This document shows positions 1-10,900 of a stretch of 64,000 nt of DNA, in pieces. The first letter of the stretch is position 1. Each line of letters starts with the position of its first letter. The translations under genes and the position numbers were made by a program. The stretch comes from Setophaga petechia (taxonomy: Eukaryota > Chordata > Aves > Passeriformes > Parulidae). Where the stretch lies: contig JANCRA010000028.1 in the NCBI GenBank assembly GCA_024362935.1, positions 3,942,501 through 4,006,500 on the forward strand, read 5' to 3'. The notes below the pieces were generated by a model, which saw only the letters and a list, made by a program, of their open reading frames with translations, was not told where the DNA came from and made no database searches.

Positions 1-1506
1 TCCTGCTCTACATAATACACATGTATATGCATTTTTATTAGTATTTCTTATATTATAATAGTTACTCAGTGCTAGCAGCCTGAGTCATATTCCTATAGCT
101 ACAGCACTGGTGCTAGGTAGATGCTATCCCCAGGTCATCATTTAAATGGGTAAAAAAGGGGGAATTTTCCCAGCATCAGCCCTGGTTAGACACATCAACA
201 ACCCTACAGAGGAGTGGAGGATGCTGGCAGCCAGGGAGAGAGCAGGAGAGCAGGGGGGTTACATGGACCAACCCCCCTAAGCTAACTCCAGCTCCCTGCA
301 CACACCTACAACAGGCTTCACTTGTGTGGGCTTAAACCAGCTTCCCTGCTAGGTCATTTTACCTCCTGCTCACCTTCTTCAAGGAGGCATTGAATCAAAT
401 CCCACAAAACAGATATTTTTAAGAAACCTCCCTTCAAAACCCAGTTGCAAAGAGAAGTATTTTGCTCAAAAAGTCCAACACTCAAAAAATAGACACAAAA
501 ACTAAGGTGTGTGAGATTTGGGTGCAGAACAAATCCAAACCCTAACCCTGCTTGGTGACATGCATGTGGCCCTGTGGTTTATTTACCAGGCACACAGGCA
601 GCTCAGTGAGCACAGAGCCTGCCACTCTGAAGGGCTGGGATAAAGGCTGAATTTCAGGAGCAGCTTGGCTCCCTGGCCCCGTGTAAGCTCCTAACAAGGA
701 CTGCATAATAATGAATATTCGTTAAGAAGCCAAACTATGGTAACATAATTTGTTGTACAGGATGGCAAGTATATAAATCATCAAAGCTGCTTGGGGTGTG
801 TAGGCTCCAGGGAACCTGCTCCTTAGTGGGGTGGTGATGTCAAAGAGAAGGAAATTGGTATTAATGAAAAAACCTCTACCTGCATAGAGAGGAAAACATA
901 TCCTAGATAAATGCATTACATATGACTTGACTTTAAAAAGAGAGAGCTATTTAGCACATCTCATTGCATTAGACATTTGTTACTACACATCCTCTTTCCC
1001 TTATTGATCACATTCACAGTTAAAAATAAGATTAGCTCTGGTCCACGAGACTTAATCCAGACAGTTATCTTGTTTATGTAAGCACGGCTGACTTAGGCAA
1101 GGCTTTCCACTGGGAATTCTACGTCAAAAGATATGAAAGTTATTTTCTTTGTTCTCAGAGATAAAAAGCCATTGTTCTGCTGTTGTGTAAATGCTCACGG
1201 TAACATTGGTAAAACAGCAAGAAGAAAAAAAAAGCCAACCACCCTTCAGCCAGTTGATACCAACATAAATATTAATGGGAAAACAATACACATCTGAGAT
1301 TAACTTGTGCTGACTTTATGATCCTTATGGCTGTCAGGGCAGGAAAGGGTTTTTATTTCTCAGCAGTTCCCTGGGCTTTCCAGCAGCAGAGGAGAGCGGA
1401 ATGAGCTCACCAGGCATCGTGTGCCAGCCCTGCACCCAGACAGCCTTGCTAAATGGAGGCCAAAGGAGGGAGGGGGATGGGGACAGGGGTGCCACCGGCC
1501 TCTTAC
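1..1506 (-). other. GTF2IRD1: GTF2IRD1 intron 2 (5' part)
   Basis: This stretch lies downstream, on the minus strand, of the GTF2IRD1 first coding exon, which ends in a GTAAGA donor read from 1506 to 1501. I see no second coding exon: nothing here resembles the Cys/Ser/Leu-rich stretch that follows in the family. About 1020-1290 is AT-rich, non-repetitive and dense in transcription-factor-like motifs. The rest is unremarkable noncoding sequence. Confidence 0.75.
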
Positions 1507-1629
1507 CATGGAGTCTAAGGCAGACACTAAGCTGGTGATGATTTCGTCTCTCTGGGGAAAAACCATATTCCATTGGTCAGCTCTGGAGGTGGTGAGTGTC
1601 ACATCTAAAGGCTTCCCTGCCAAGGCCAT
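1507..1629 (-). CDS. GTF2IRD1: GTF2IRD1 first coding exon (N-terminus, partial gene)
   Basis: Encodes the first 41 residues of general transcription factor II-I repeat domain-containing protein 1, a nuclear DNA-binding regulator with several I-repeats (none in this window). The exon begins [10 protein letters not shown] and ends [15 protein letters not shown]. The latter matches the human N-terminal block [15 protein letters not shown], which belongs to a putative leucine-zipper region. The acceptor is excellent: a long T tract then CAG, read on the minus strand at about 1655-1636. Six UTR bases (1635-1630) follow, then an ATG in good Kozak context (A at -3, G at +4). The exon ends in phase 0 at a GTAAGA donor. 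Residues 5-24 differ from the human protein as I recall it; the SALDSM block is nearly invariant. The remaining exons lie left of the window. The main alternative, another GTF2I-family member, is less likely because of the MAL-GK start. Confidence 0.93.
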
Positions 1630-2978
1630 ATTCACCTGAAAATACAAAAAAAAAAGTAAGAGCTGTGCATCACTGTTACTAACAGGGAGCTGGAGCTGAG
1701 CACCACCACAGAAGCCCCACTTCCATCGTGGGCAACAGGAGCAATGCTGGCACAGGAACAGAGGGGAAACTGAGGCATGCAGAGAGGCCACAGCAGCCTG
1801 AGCCCCACAATCCCCAGGAGTCCTCTGCTAAAGGCAGATAACTGCAGGAGCTGCTGAGCTGTAATCAAACCCTGGAGCCAATGCTGTGTGCACCAGCAGT
1901 GTTCAGATCATCTCTGCATTTAGAGCTCACCCTTGAGGAGATGCCACCACCACAGGGACCACTGCACCAGCTGCATGGTGGGACACCCCAGACTGCAGCC
2001 TGTGGCCATGCAAGCCAGAGGATGTGGTGCTGAAGTGGGCACAGAACACTCTGGTGGCAGCTGTGAGCAGGGGGTGATGGCTCTGTCCCCATGAAGACAC
2101 TGTGCTGATTGTCCTTGTGCCTCCTGCTCTAAATCCTGGCCAAGAAAAGAGCCTGCCACTCAAAGTGTCCCTGAAACAGGTCAAAGTCACAGGGTGCTCT
2201 GAGATGCAGCTCATGGCAAGGTATTCCCTAATGAAATCACCCCACTCTGCAGCTCTTGGTGTCAGGGGGAACAGGACGAGGTGCAGTGCAGGGACCACAC
2301 ATCTGAACAGAGGCTCAGCCCAGAATCTCCATCCCCCACAGCCAAATGGGGAAAATGCTGGGACCCAGCCACAAGTGCAGCAGAGCATCAGGCTCTGCAC
2401 CTCAGTGTTCATGTCTGATCTCTACTCACTGCAGGAACACTGAGGCAAGGTCTCACCCCCAAAACACCCATGCTGGGACACCCACACTCGAGACAGCACC
2501 ACCCCCAGCACCCAACACATCCCTCCCAGCTACCACCCCTCCATCTGCAGGGCACTGTTGCACCACCCAGCCTTAATCCTGCCAATAAAGGGCAGCAAGT
2601 TAGCTCATAAACCACTTAAACCAGATCATAAATCATGTGCTCAAAAATGGATGAAGGAGGCTAGAGAATCCCTAACAAGGCTGGATGGGCAGAAGGTGGG
2701 GAATATAGATGAAGCTGCCTGCACATAACTCAATTTACCACTCAGTCGATAACCACAGCTGCCCAGCCTCACTGAAAACACAGCTTAAAGGCAACAGCCA
2801 ACCCCCAAATTCACCTTCCTGCCCTACTTTGCACCTGTGTCCAAGCAGAAGGAATTTGAATGCAAAGCAGAGCTGTGCTGCCCCATGAAATTGGGGAAAT
2901 GGTGGATTTTGGCCCAAAATAACAAGCTCTCCCACAGTGGCATCTCTGCAGGTGCCTGAGCACACACATGTTATGAAA

Positions 2979-3150
2979 GAATCACAGAATGGTTTGGGTT
3001 GGAAGGGATTTAAAGCCTATCTCATTCCTACCCCCTGCCATGGCAGGGACACCTTCCACTGTCCCAGGTTGCTCCAAGCCCCATCCAGCCTGTCCTTGAA
3101 CACTTCCTGGATGAGACAGCCACAGCCCCTCTGGACAAACTTTTATAAGG
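2979..3150 (-). mobile_element. CR1 LINE 3' fragment
   Basis: The plus strand carries the reverse complement of the avian CR1 3' end: the 'cacagaatggtttgggttgg' block, then 'ccatggcagggacaccttcc' and 'caggttgctccaagccccat'. It is a 5'-truncated copy inserted antisense to the plus strand, so parallel to GTF2IRD1 transcription. Confidence 0.9.
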
Positions 3151-3530
3151 GTCTGCAACAAACTAATGAATAGGAGAGAGAAATCCCATTAACCAAAAAT
3201 GACTGAATTTCAGGAATTGCTCTGGATGAGCCCTCCAGGTTTTTCCCCATGTTACCAGCTCTTGAAAGCAGCCAAGCAGTGCAGGGGCTCCACTGTCACC
3301 TGCAGATGGCAGAGCTGGAACCTCAGCCACACCAACAGCCACCCAGGAAAATCCTTTTCCACCCATCTGACACTTTCTAACAAAGCTGATGGGCACCTCC
3401 TCCATGATAATCTTGGGGGAAAGGAACCTGGCCTAACTAGGCATCAGTTTGGGAAATAAAGCAGGAAACTGAACATATGGTCCTGCAGCTGGGCACAGAC
3501 CCCAGGTGTCCCCTGCTGGGGACAGGTGTC

Positions 3531-3637
3531 TGTCAGGCACCTCCAGCTTTACCACCACAGCAACACCAGGAAGCAATCTGCTGTTTTCTGTCAGGCACCT
3601 CCAGCTTCACCTTCACAGCAACACCAGAAGCAATCTG
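3531..3637. repeat. Two-copy direct repeat of about 50 bp
   Basis: Positions 3531-3580 and 3589-3637 are near-identical copies beginning 'tgtcaggcacctccagcttt' (C replaces the last T in copy 2) and ending 'gcaatctg', offset by 58 bp. It is a local tandem duplication with a few substitutions and a one-base indel, inside GTF2IRD1 intron 1. Confidence 0.85.
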
Positions 3638-5385
3638 CCCTGCTCCAGCCCTGCAGCTTGTGCATGCAAGGATGGACAGACAGACAGGAGCCCATTTCAT
3701 CTGCAAGCTCCCAAGCAGCTTCCTGAGCACAGCTCTGTAGGAGCAGGGAACTTGGAATTCCCTATTTTCATGGATGCTGTGCTAATAAGAGGTGCCTTGC
3801 TGCAGCTGGCAGGAAACAGGGAGGTGCTGGTGGTGCCACCAAGCTGAGCTGGGGACAGCCACTGCCTTGCTCCAGGGGGCATCACTCCCTTCCTCACTCA
3901 CCCAAGAACTTGCTTAGAAAACAGCAAATTTTACTTTTAAAACCAAAAAAGTTTTGGATGCCTGTACATGTTTCTGAGCGCCCTATTTATTACTAAATAT
4001 GGCTGTTGTCACATGGACATTCTGTTGCCTTCTAGCAGCATCTTGGAGAAGCAGTCCCTGCCTTGGTGGGGCTGGCTGCGTCCACTCAGAGCTGCACCAA
4101 CCTGCTCAGCCATGGCCTCCCACAGGAATCAGCACTCCCAGGGAAGAGATGCTCCCCTCTTGGCTGCTAAAGCAAAGCCACAAGCTGGGTCTGGCTGCAG
4201 AGAGGGAACCAATAGGAAAGACAGGGATAACATCAATGGGAAATGGGGCAGGGCACCTGCATCCCCTTCCTGTCCTGCAGGAGATTGGGACAAAAAGAAT
4301 CCCTTTCTCCTGGCTGATTGTTTCATAAGTAAAAGCAAGAATCACTCAACAAGAAAAAAAACAAACAACCCAAAACATAACAAAAGGATGACTCAAGTGA
4401 CACAATGGGATCTTAAGGGATGGGGGGACAATATTCCAGTAAAGCTTTTAATCATTTGTGGTCACAAAGAGCATGACAGTGGATTTAAGAAAGGGTGGAA
4501 TAAAAGGGAGGAAAGAAAACTTCACCAGCAAGTGCTAGGCTTATTTAAATCAAATTAAGACACAGGGCTTGAAGTTGTTTGTCTAATTAAAGGGAAAGTC
4601 CTCTTTAGGAGAACTAGGGTAAACCATTCTTACAGCAGTTCACAGGCTGGCAGCAGGGAGCAGGGTGGGCAGGATGGGTGCAGAGCAGCCTGTCCTACTG
4701 CAATCCCTCCCTGGGACACCACCAAAGGGTTGATGTCACCTTCCCCAGGGGTCCTGCTCCTGGGACAGCCCCATCACACCTCTGCAAACTGAGCCTCAAC
4801 CCCAGGAGCAATGGTTGGCTTAAGAACCATCACATCACTGTCATGGGGCCAAAGCAAACATTTGCACATTATTTTAACATTTTTAGGGGTTTTTTTAAAA
4901 AAAAAAAGTTATCAAATTTTATTATTTTTTAATTGAAGGTAATCTCAGGGGAACAGGGTGCTGTGCAACAGCTGGCACAGGATGTCATCTCCTGCTTGGC
5001 TCTTACAACACCTCCCTTGATAATCCTGAGAAAGATTAGAAACTTGGCCCCGGGGCAGTTTCACTCATGAATCACCTGTGCTGCAGCAAAGGGAAAACCA
5101 GGCAGGCTCATGAACTCCTGAGGAATGGGCCAGGGGCCCCCCAGCCCTGCACCCACAGCAGGCACATCCCCTCACCAGTCCCTCTAACGCTTCCATGGAG
5201 CAGCTGGGGGTTAAAAAAGAGAGGAAAGAAAAAACCTGACCATTGCACTGGTCCTGCCCACAGTTCCACACAATAGTGGCAGGAAATTATCCACTTATTT
5301 ATTTTTCCAGGAAAATTCTAGTTGTGTCCCTCAGTGGTTCTGATGAGATAGTGGGAGGCCCAAAAGAAACCCAGTCCCAGCAAAA

Positions 5386-5448
5386 TTATATATATGTGTA
5401 TGTATATATATATATATATATATGTGTGTATATATATGTGTGTGTATG
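5386..5448. repeat. TA/TG microsatellite
   Basis: An alternating purine-pyrimidine tract of (ta)n and (tg)n runs of about 60 bp. It is likely length-polymorphic. The tyrosine/isoleucine-rich open frames across it are artefacts. Confidence 0.95.
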
Positions 5449-5531
5449 CCCCAAACCTGGCCCAACTGCTGCCCCATAACTGCTGCCACATCTCTCCACA
5501 TATCCAAAAATTCCCTTTTATTTCGCTACGT

Positions 5532-6590
5532 TTCACAGAATCACAGGATGAACCAGGTTGGAAAAGACCTTTAGGATCATCAAGTCCAACCTATGACTTA
5601 ACACCTCCTCATCAACTAAACCATGGCACTGAGCACCTTGTCCAGTCTTTTTTTAGACACAGCCAGGGACAGTGACTCCACCACCCCTGAGCAGACAATT
5701 CCAGCACCCAATCACTCTTTCTGTGAAGAATTTTTTTCAGATATCCAACCTAAACTCCCCCTGGTGCAGCGTAAGACTGTGTCCTCTCATTCTGTCAGTG
5801 CTGCCTGGAGAAAGAGCCCAGCCCCACCCAAGCACAGGCACCTTTCAGGGAGCTGTAGAGTGATAAGGGCACCCCTGAGTCTCCTCCAGGCTGAGCACCC
5901 CCAGCTCCCTCAGGGGCTCCTCTCAGGGTTTGTGTTCCCAGCCCCTCTCCAGCCTTGTTGCCTCCTCTGGACGCGCTCGAGCGTCTCAACATCCTTCCCA
6001 AACTGAGGGGCCAGCTCTGGACACAGCACTCCAGCTGTGCCCTCAGCAGTGCCCAGGGCAGGGGCACAATGACCTCCCTGCTCCTGCTGGCCACACCATT
6101 CCTGATCCAGGCCAGGAGCCATTGGCCTTCTTGGCCACCAGGGCACTCTGCTGGCTCATGGTCAGTCACTGTTCACCAGCACCCCCTGGTCCCTTTCTGC
6201 CTGGGCACTGTCCAGCCACGCCGTCCCCAGCCCAGAGCATTGCAGGGGTTATTGTGGCCAAAATGCAGGACTGGGCACTTGGATTTATTAAACTTCATCC
6301 TATTGGACTCTGCCCATCCCTCCAAACATTTCAGTCTCTCTGCAGAGCTCCTCCTACACACGCTCCCAGCTTGGTGTCACCTGCAGATTTCCTAATGAAA
6401 GACTCAATCCCCTCATCCATGTTGTCAATAAAAACATTGATCAGAGCTGGCCCCTGCACAGAGCCCTGGGAGACACCACTGGTGCCTGGCTGCCAGCTGG
6501 ATGCAGCACTGCTCACCACCACTCTCCGGGCCCATCCAGCCAGGTCTGAGCCCAGCACAGAGTGCTCTTGTCCCAGCTCTTCCAGGACTG
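5532..6590 (-). mobile_element. CR1 LINE, ~1 kb 3' portion with reverse-transcriptase remnant
   Basis: This is the longest CR1 copy in the window, oriented on the minus strand. Its 3' end is at 5532 ('cacagaatcacaggatga'). Minus-strand translation of about 6560-6330 gives GVSQGSVQGP and, shortly after, KSAGDTKLGA. These correspond to the RT motifs usually read as VPQGSVLGP and FADDTKLG. Further on, WAESNRMKFNKSKCPVLHF matches the end of the RT region. The catalytic ADD-type motif is degraded (AGD) and frames are broken, so the copy is dead. A 15-bp tandem duplication at about 6612-6650 lies just beyond its truncated 5' end. Confidence 0.92.
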
Positions 6591-7869
6591 AAAGGTGTCA
6601 AGCTGATATCAGCTTTTCAAGGTGATACCTTTCAAGGTGATACCTTTCTCCAAAGACTGAAAGCAGCAGAGCTGGAGGGCTAACACCCTCTGGTGCAGTC
6701 TGGGCCACAGTGATGCCAGCACAGTGAGGATGCAGGCACTGCTTTGTGCTGCATCCCCACTGAGCCTGTAGCTCTTACATCGCTGTCTCTGTTGGCTCTC
6801 CCAAACCCTCTGTCCCCCCTCCCTGTTTCCTTCCAAGTGGGTAGTACAGGGCAGAGTAAACTCTAATGACCAAACACCTCCTCCCTTGTTTTATTTTACC
6901 CACAAATCCCAATGCACCTGCTGGAAAAGCTCCTCACATACACATGGGCACTACAACGTTCAGCAGCATTGCTGCCTCGGCTCTGCTTTCCTGGATAATC
7001 TGGCACCTGCTGTGGTTTAGTCCCCCTTATAAAAGAAGCAAAGAGCAAACTGGGGGGGCTCCCACAGGGAAAAGTGTCTACCACAGGAATTTCACTTTCC
7101 ATCTTTAACCAGGGCATAGCACTCTGCAGCCACCTTGATTTCCTTAAGCCTAGCCTAGGTGCATATCTTAATATAATATAATAAAATTATAGCAGGCTTC
7201 TGTCTAGTGCAAAGAGAGACAGAAGAGGATCAAGTGCCCTTCAGAAGCTGTATCTCATCTCCCCCAGGATAAACACTTCCATGGCATGGCAGCTGCAGGG
7301 GGATCACTGTGCCTGTGGAGCTCCAGCAGCACTGCTTTCAGCTCCAGACAAGTTTCCATGCTGCAATCTCACAGCAGGCAGGCACAGAAGCTCTTGCTTC
7401 CAGCAACTGTTTCTTCATTTATTAAAGAAATTTTAAAGAAAAACAAGGCGGAAAAAAGTGTTAATTGGAGCATTCCCACCATAGCAGGGAGGGATGCTGA
7501 AAACACCACACATGGAAAGCTGGATCCTGCCCCAGCAGCCCCGTGTGAATGGCTGGGATCAGCAAGGCCAAGATGAGCTTCAGGGTGGCTGGTGGGTGAG
7601 CAGAACCACCCAGCCTCAGGGACCTGGGTGCTTGCACAGCTCCCAGAGCTGAGCCTCCCTCCCCAGGGGGATGCCCAGCCCCAAAACTCTGCCTGCACCA
7701 GGGAGCTCAGAGCCCCTTCCCATACAAGAGCCCTCTGCCTGGCAGTTCCTAGAAGGAGAAACTCAGATCCAGCACCTCAAACGCCAGGGCTCAGGTTGCA
7801 CTTCCCAGAAGCAAGAGGCATGGGGAAGCCAAAATTAGCAGGCTGATAATTCTACCCCTTGGTACATCC

Positions 7870-7965
7870 CCTGGTCTGGTGGAAGGTGTCCCTGCCCATG
7901 CCGGGGGTGGGGTGGAACTAGGTGACCTTTAAGGTCCCTTTCAAACCACATGATTCCATGGATCC
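7870..7965 (+). mobile_element. CR1 LINE 3' end fragment
   Basis: A short plus-oriented copy: 'ggaaggtgtccctgcccatg', then 'gtgacctttaaggtcccttt' and a closing 'atgattccatggat' tail, as in avian CR1 3' ends. Confidence 0.88.
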
Positions 7966-10900
7966 AGGAGGATCCCTAGCTCCTGCACCACCATCACTGC
8001 TGGTCAGTGCAAGAAGATGATGGCAAACCATGCTCAGTGAAAAACAATGAGGTGAAATGAACTCAGAAGCCATGGGACAACCTGCAAGGCTGGCCTTGGG
8101 ATTGCACCAACCTGGCTCCCCAGCCCTGTACCCCCCTGTACCCCTCCATCAGCACTTGGGCCCCACCTTGCATGCCTGAGGGGGTGCTGGAGCAGGGGGA
8201 AGGCAAGCAGACTCAGCTCTGGTTCAGCAGTGCACACACTAACACTGGGGTTATTTAAAGCCCAGTTTTAACAGCATTCAGCTCCTGGTTGCGTGATCAG
8301 GATAAAAAATCGCAATCCTAATTCCTGGCCCCCGGTGCCTATGGCAACTGGTATCCGTCTCCTTGGAAACTAATCTCGTGGTATTTGAACAATGTACCAA
8401 GGGCCTTTAATCTCCCAAAGACTGTAAATCTTTATTCTAGCCTGCTCTCTTCCTACCCCAAGAGCCAGTATAAAAAGCCTGTTGTTTTCCATGAAATCAC
8501 TAAGAGCCTAACTTGAATTTTATATTACACAGACACATGCTTTTTAGCTTCTTAAAAATATTTTTTCTCCCCAGTAAATTAAGGAAAAATCCCATATATT
8601 TGATGCCCCTGGTGTTGTAGCCCTGGCCCCACACCTTGGCAGGGGGTTGTTTTCTCTGAATAGTGCTCAGTGCCATATCCTGGCTCTTGCCTCAACTGGC
8701 ACTTCCACCTTGTCCATCTACCCAGACACTGCTCTAGATTATCATTATCATCATTTTTTGTTTTTATTAATTATTATCTAGCAAAAGGCTACTCAAACTG
8801 CAAGGCTACTCAAGCAGCACCAACTCATTGCTGGGGACAATGAGCCCACAAGGGCTGGCTAGAGGATGCTCCATCCCAGTCCCCCAAAATCTGCTGGGCT
8901 CCTCATCATGCTCCTCAGCACTCAACCCCAATGCTTTTTTCTTTTGCAAAGCTGCAGTTGATGGCACCAGCCCCTCCCCAGCTCCCAGACAGTGCTCATC
9001 ACCCACTTTCTGCTCTGCACAGGCAATTAGTTTGCTCTGCATAAGGTGGTCCCTGACAGAGAGATGCCACATAATCTCATTATGTTTAATTTTATCTCTA
9101 GTATTTCTCTCTGGTTACTGGTGTCTCAGCACTGAGTATTCCGTGCGTTACAGGATGGGCTGTTTGCTAATCCAGGCTGGCTACATAAATAAACTCATTA
9201 AAAAAAAAATAAAATGGCTTTTTAAAGGAGGATGAAAGGAGGCTCAGAGATGGGAGCATCCTATTCCTTGAGTTTCCCATTCCTGTCTGCTCCCAGCTCT
9301 CTTCCTCTTTATTTTATTTCATGGGATGAGTCACAAAGGTGAGAGCAGGTCTTGGGTCACCCCAACCCCAGAGCTGGGAGCATGTGTGCAGAGAGCTATT
9401 GCCACCCACAGCCTCAGAGCCTGCCCAGAGCTGGGCACCCTGCACAGGGCAGGTGACTCACACTGGCAGAGCAGCAGCCCTGGTGAAGCCAAGCCCTGGT
9501 GTGACCCGTCGGGTGAGGCAGGTACTGACAGTGCTGCCTGGGAGGTGCAGCCAGCCCGGATCCCCATTTCCTCCCCAGGCAGCCTCTGGCCACGACACCA
9601 GCCCCAAACCCTGCCCTTTCCCATGCAAACCCTGCCAGGGCTCAGTGCCACTGCTGCTGCCAGAGCCAAACCCCAGGCAGGGACATCACCTTCCCTAGCA
9701 ATGCAAGACAGGGATGCCCAGAATCCCACCTGGAGCAGCAACACCAGATCCTGCTTTGCAGCTGGTGGAGCAAGGTGTCCCCACCAGTGTGACCATCCCA
9801 CAGCTCATGTGGGGAGACTGCCCAGTGTCCAATACATCTGGGGTGTACACCACAAGATTACCCCCACATCCACAAAGGCTTGGCTTTTTTTAACACTGAG
9901 CCCTGAGTGCCATAAGCCCTGCTTATGGGACAGGGACAGATGGATGGGACAGACCCACAGCCAGAGAGTTGCTGTCCCAGCAACACCTCTGTCCCTGGGG
10001 GCTCTGAGGAACTGACATTGGTGCCTTCACCTGGGCAGGCCAGCACAGCCTTGGAGGGGTTTGCTGTGCTGCCAGGGTCTCACTGGTGCTCCCAGAGGGA
10101 TTTGGGCTGGGGATGTGCCAGCCCAGGGCAGATGCAGTGGGAGTGGCTCTGATGACAGCCCCGATGCAAGGGCTGGCCCCAGGGAGCCCTTTGGGGATGG
10201 CTCCAGGCTGGCCAGGACCTGGCCCCAAAACAAGCCAGGTCCTCTCCCACGTGTTTCTGCTGGGAGTCACGTCAGGACAAGGTGACCTGGCTGTTGATAC
10301 CTCCTCCTTCCCAGGACTTGTCATCACTCAGGCTCGAGAATGGCAGCTTGGGACAGCATTTCCCTTCCCTGACACCTCGACCCATCCCAGAGCACACGAG
10401 GCCCTTCTTTCCCAGGGAGAAACTGGCCCAGATCAGCCCTGCTCCCTATAATCCCTGTCTGCCAGTGGGTCAGCTCAGCTCCCTGAACCTGCAGCCCCCT
10501 GCCCCTGTCCTCTCACACTGCTTTGGAAAGGATTCACCAGGGAAATCATTGGCAGAGGTGTCCCCCAACACCATGGGGCCAGCAGAGCCCAAGGTCTTGC
10601 AGAAACACATGTTCCCTCCTGCTAAATTCCAGCTTAATTCTCATTTCCATTGTGTTATGAAATACATTATCTATTGAAACTAAGTCAACAGTTGTTTGCA
10701 TTTACGTGTAAACACAGTGAATATTAGGAGCGGGGCCAGCATTATATTTGCATCCAAAATGCTGCCTGCACTGCTCTCTCTCCCTGGCTCTTCTCCATTT
10801 TTGCAGCTAAAGACACAAGGATGCAGGAGATGGTGAAACCCAAGACCAGAGCAGCCCAAGAAGAAATAAACCCCTTGTTTTCCTCTCTCTATTTTTATTT

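Noticed and set aside
3968..4558. 196-codon plus-strand frame in GTF2IRD1 intron 1
   Set aside because: No recognisable domain, codon use unlike MKS1 exons, no flanking splice sites, and it overlaps other frames on both strands.
6130..6160. CTCF-like 'ggccaccagggcactctgctgg'-type word
   Set aside because: It lies in CR1 sequence shared by many copies and lacks the full G run of the CTCF core.
6173..6558. Reverse-transcriptase-like minus-strand frames as a gene
   Set aside because: These are remnants of a dead, 5'-truncated CR1 element with frameshifts and a degraded catalytic motif.
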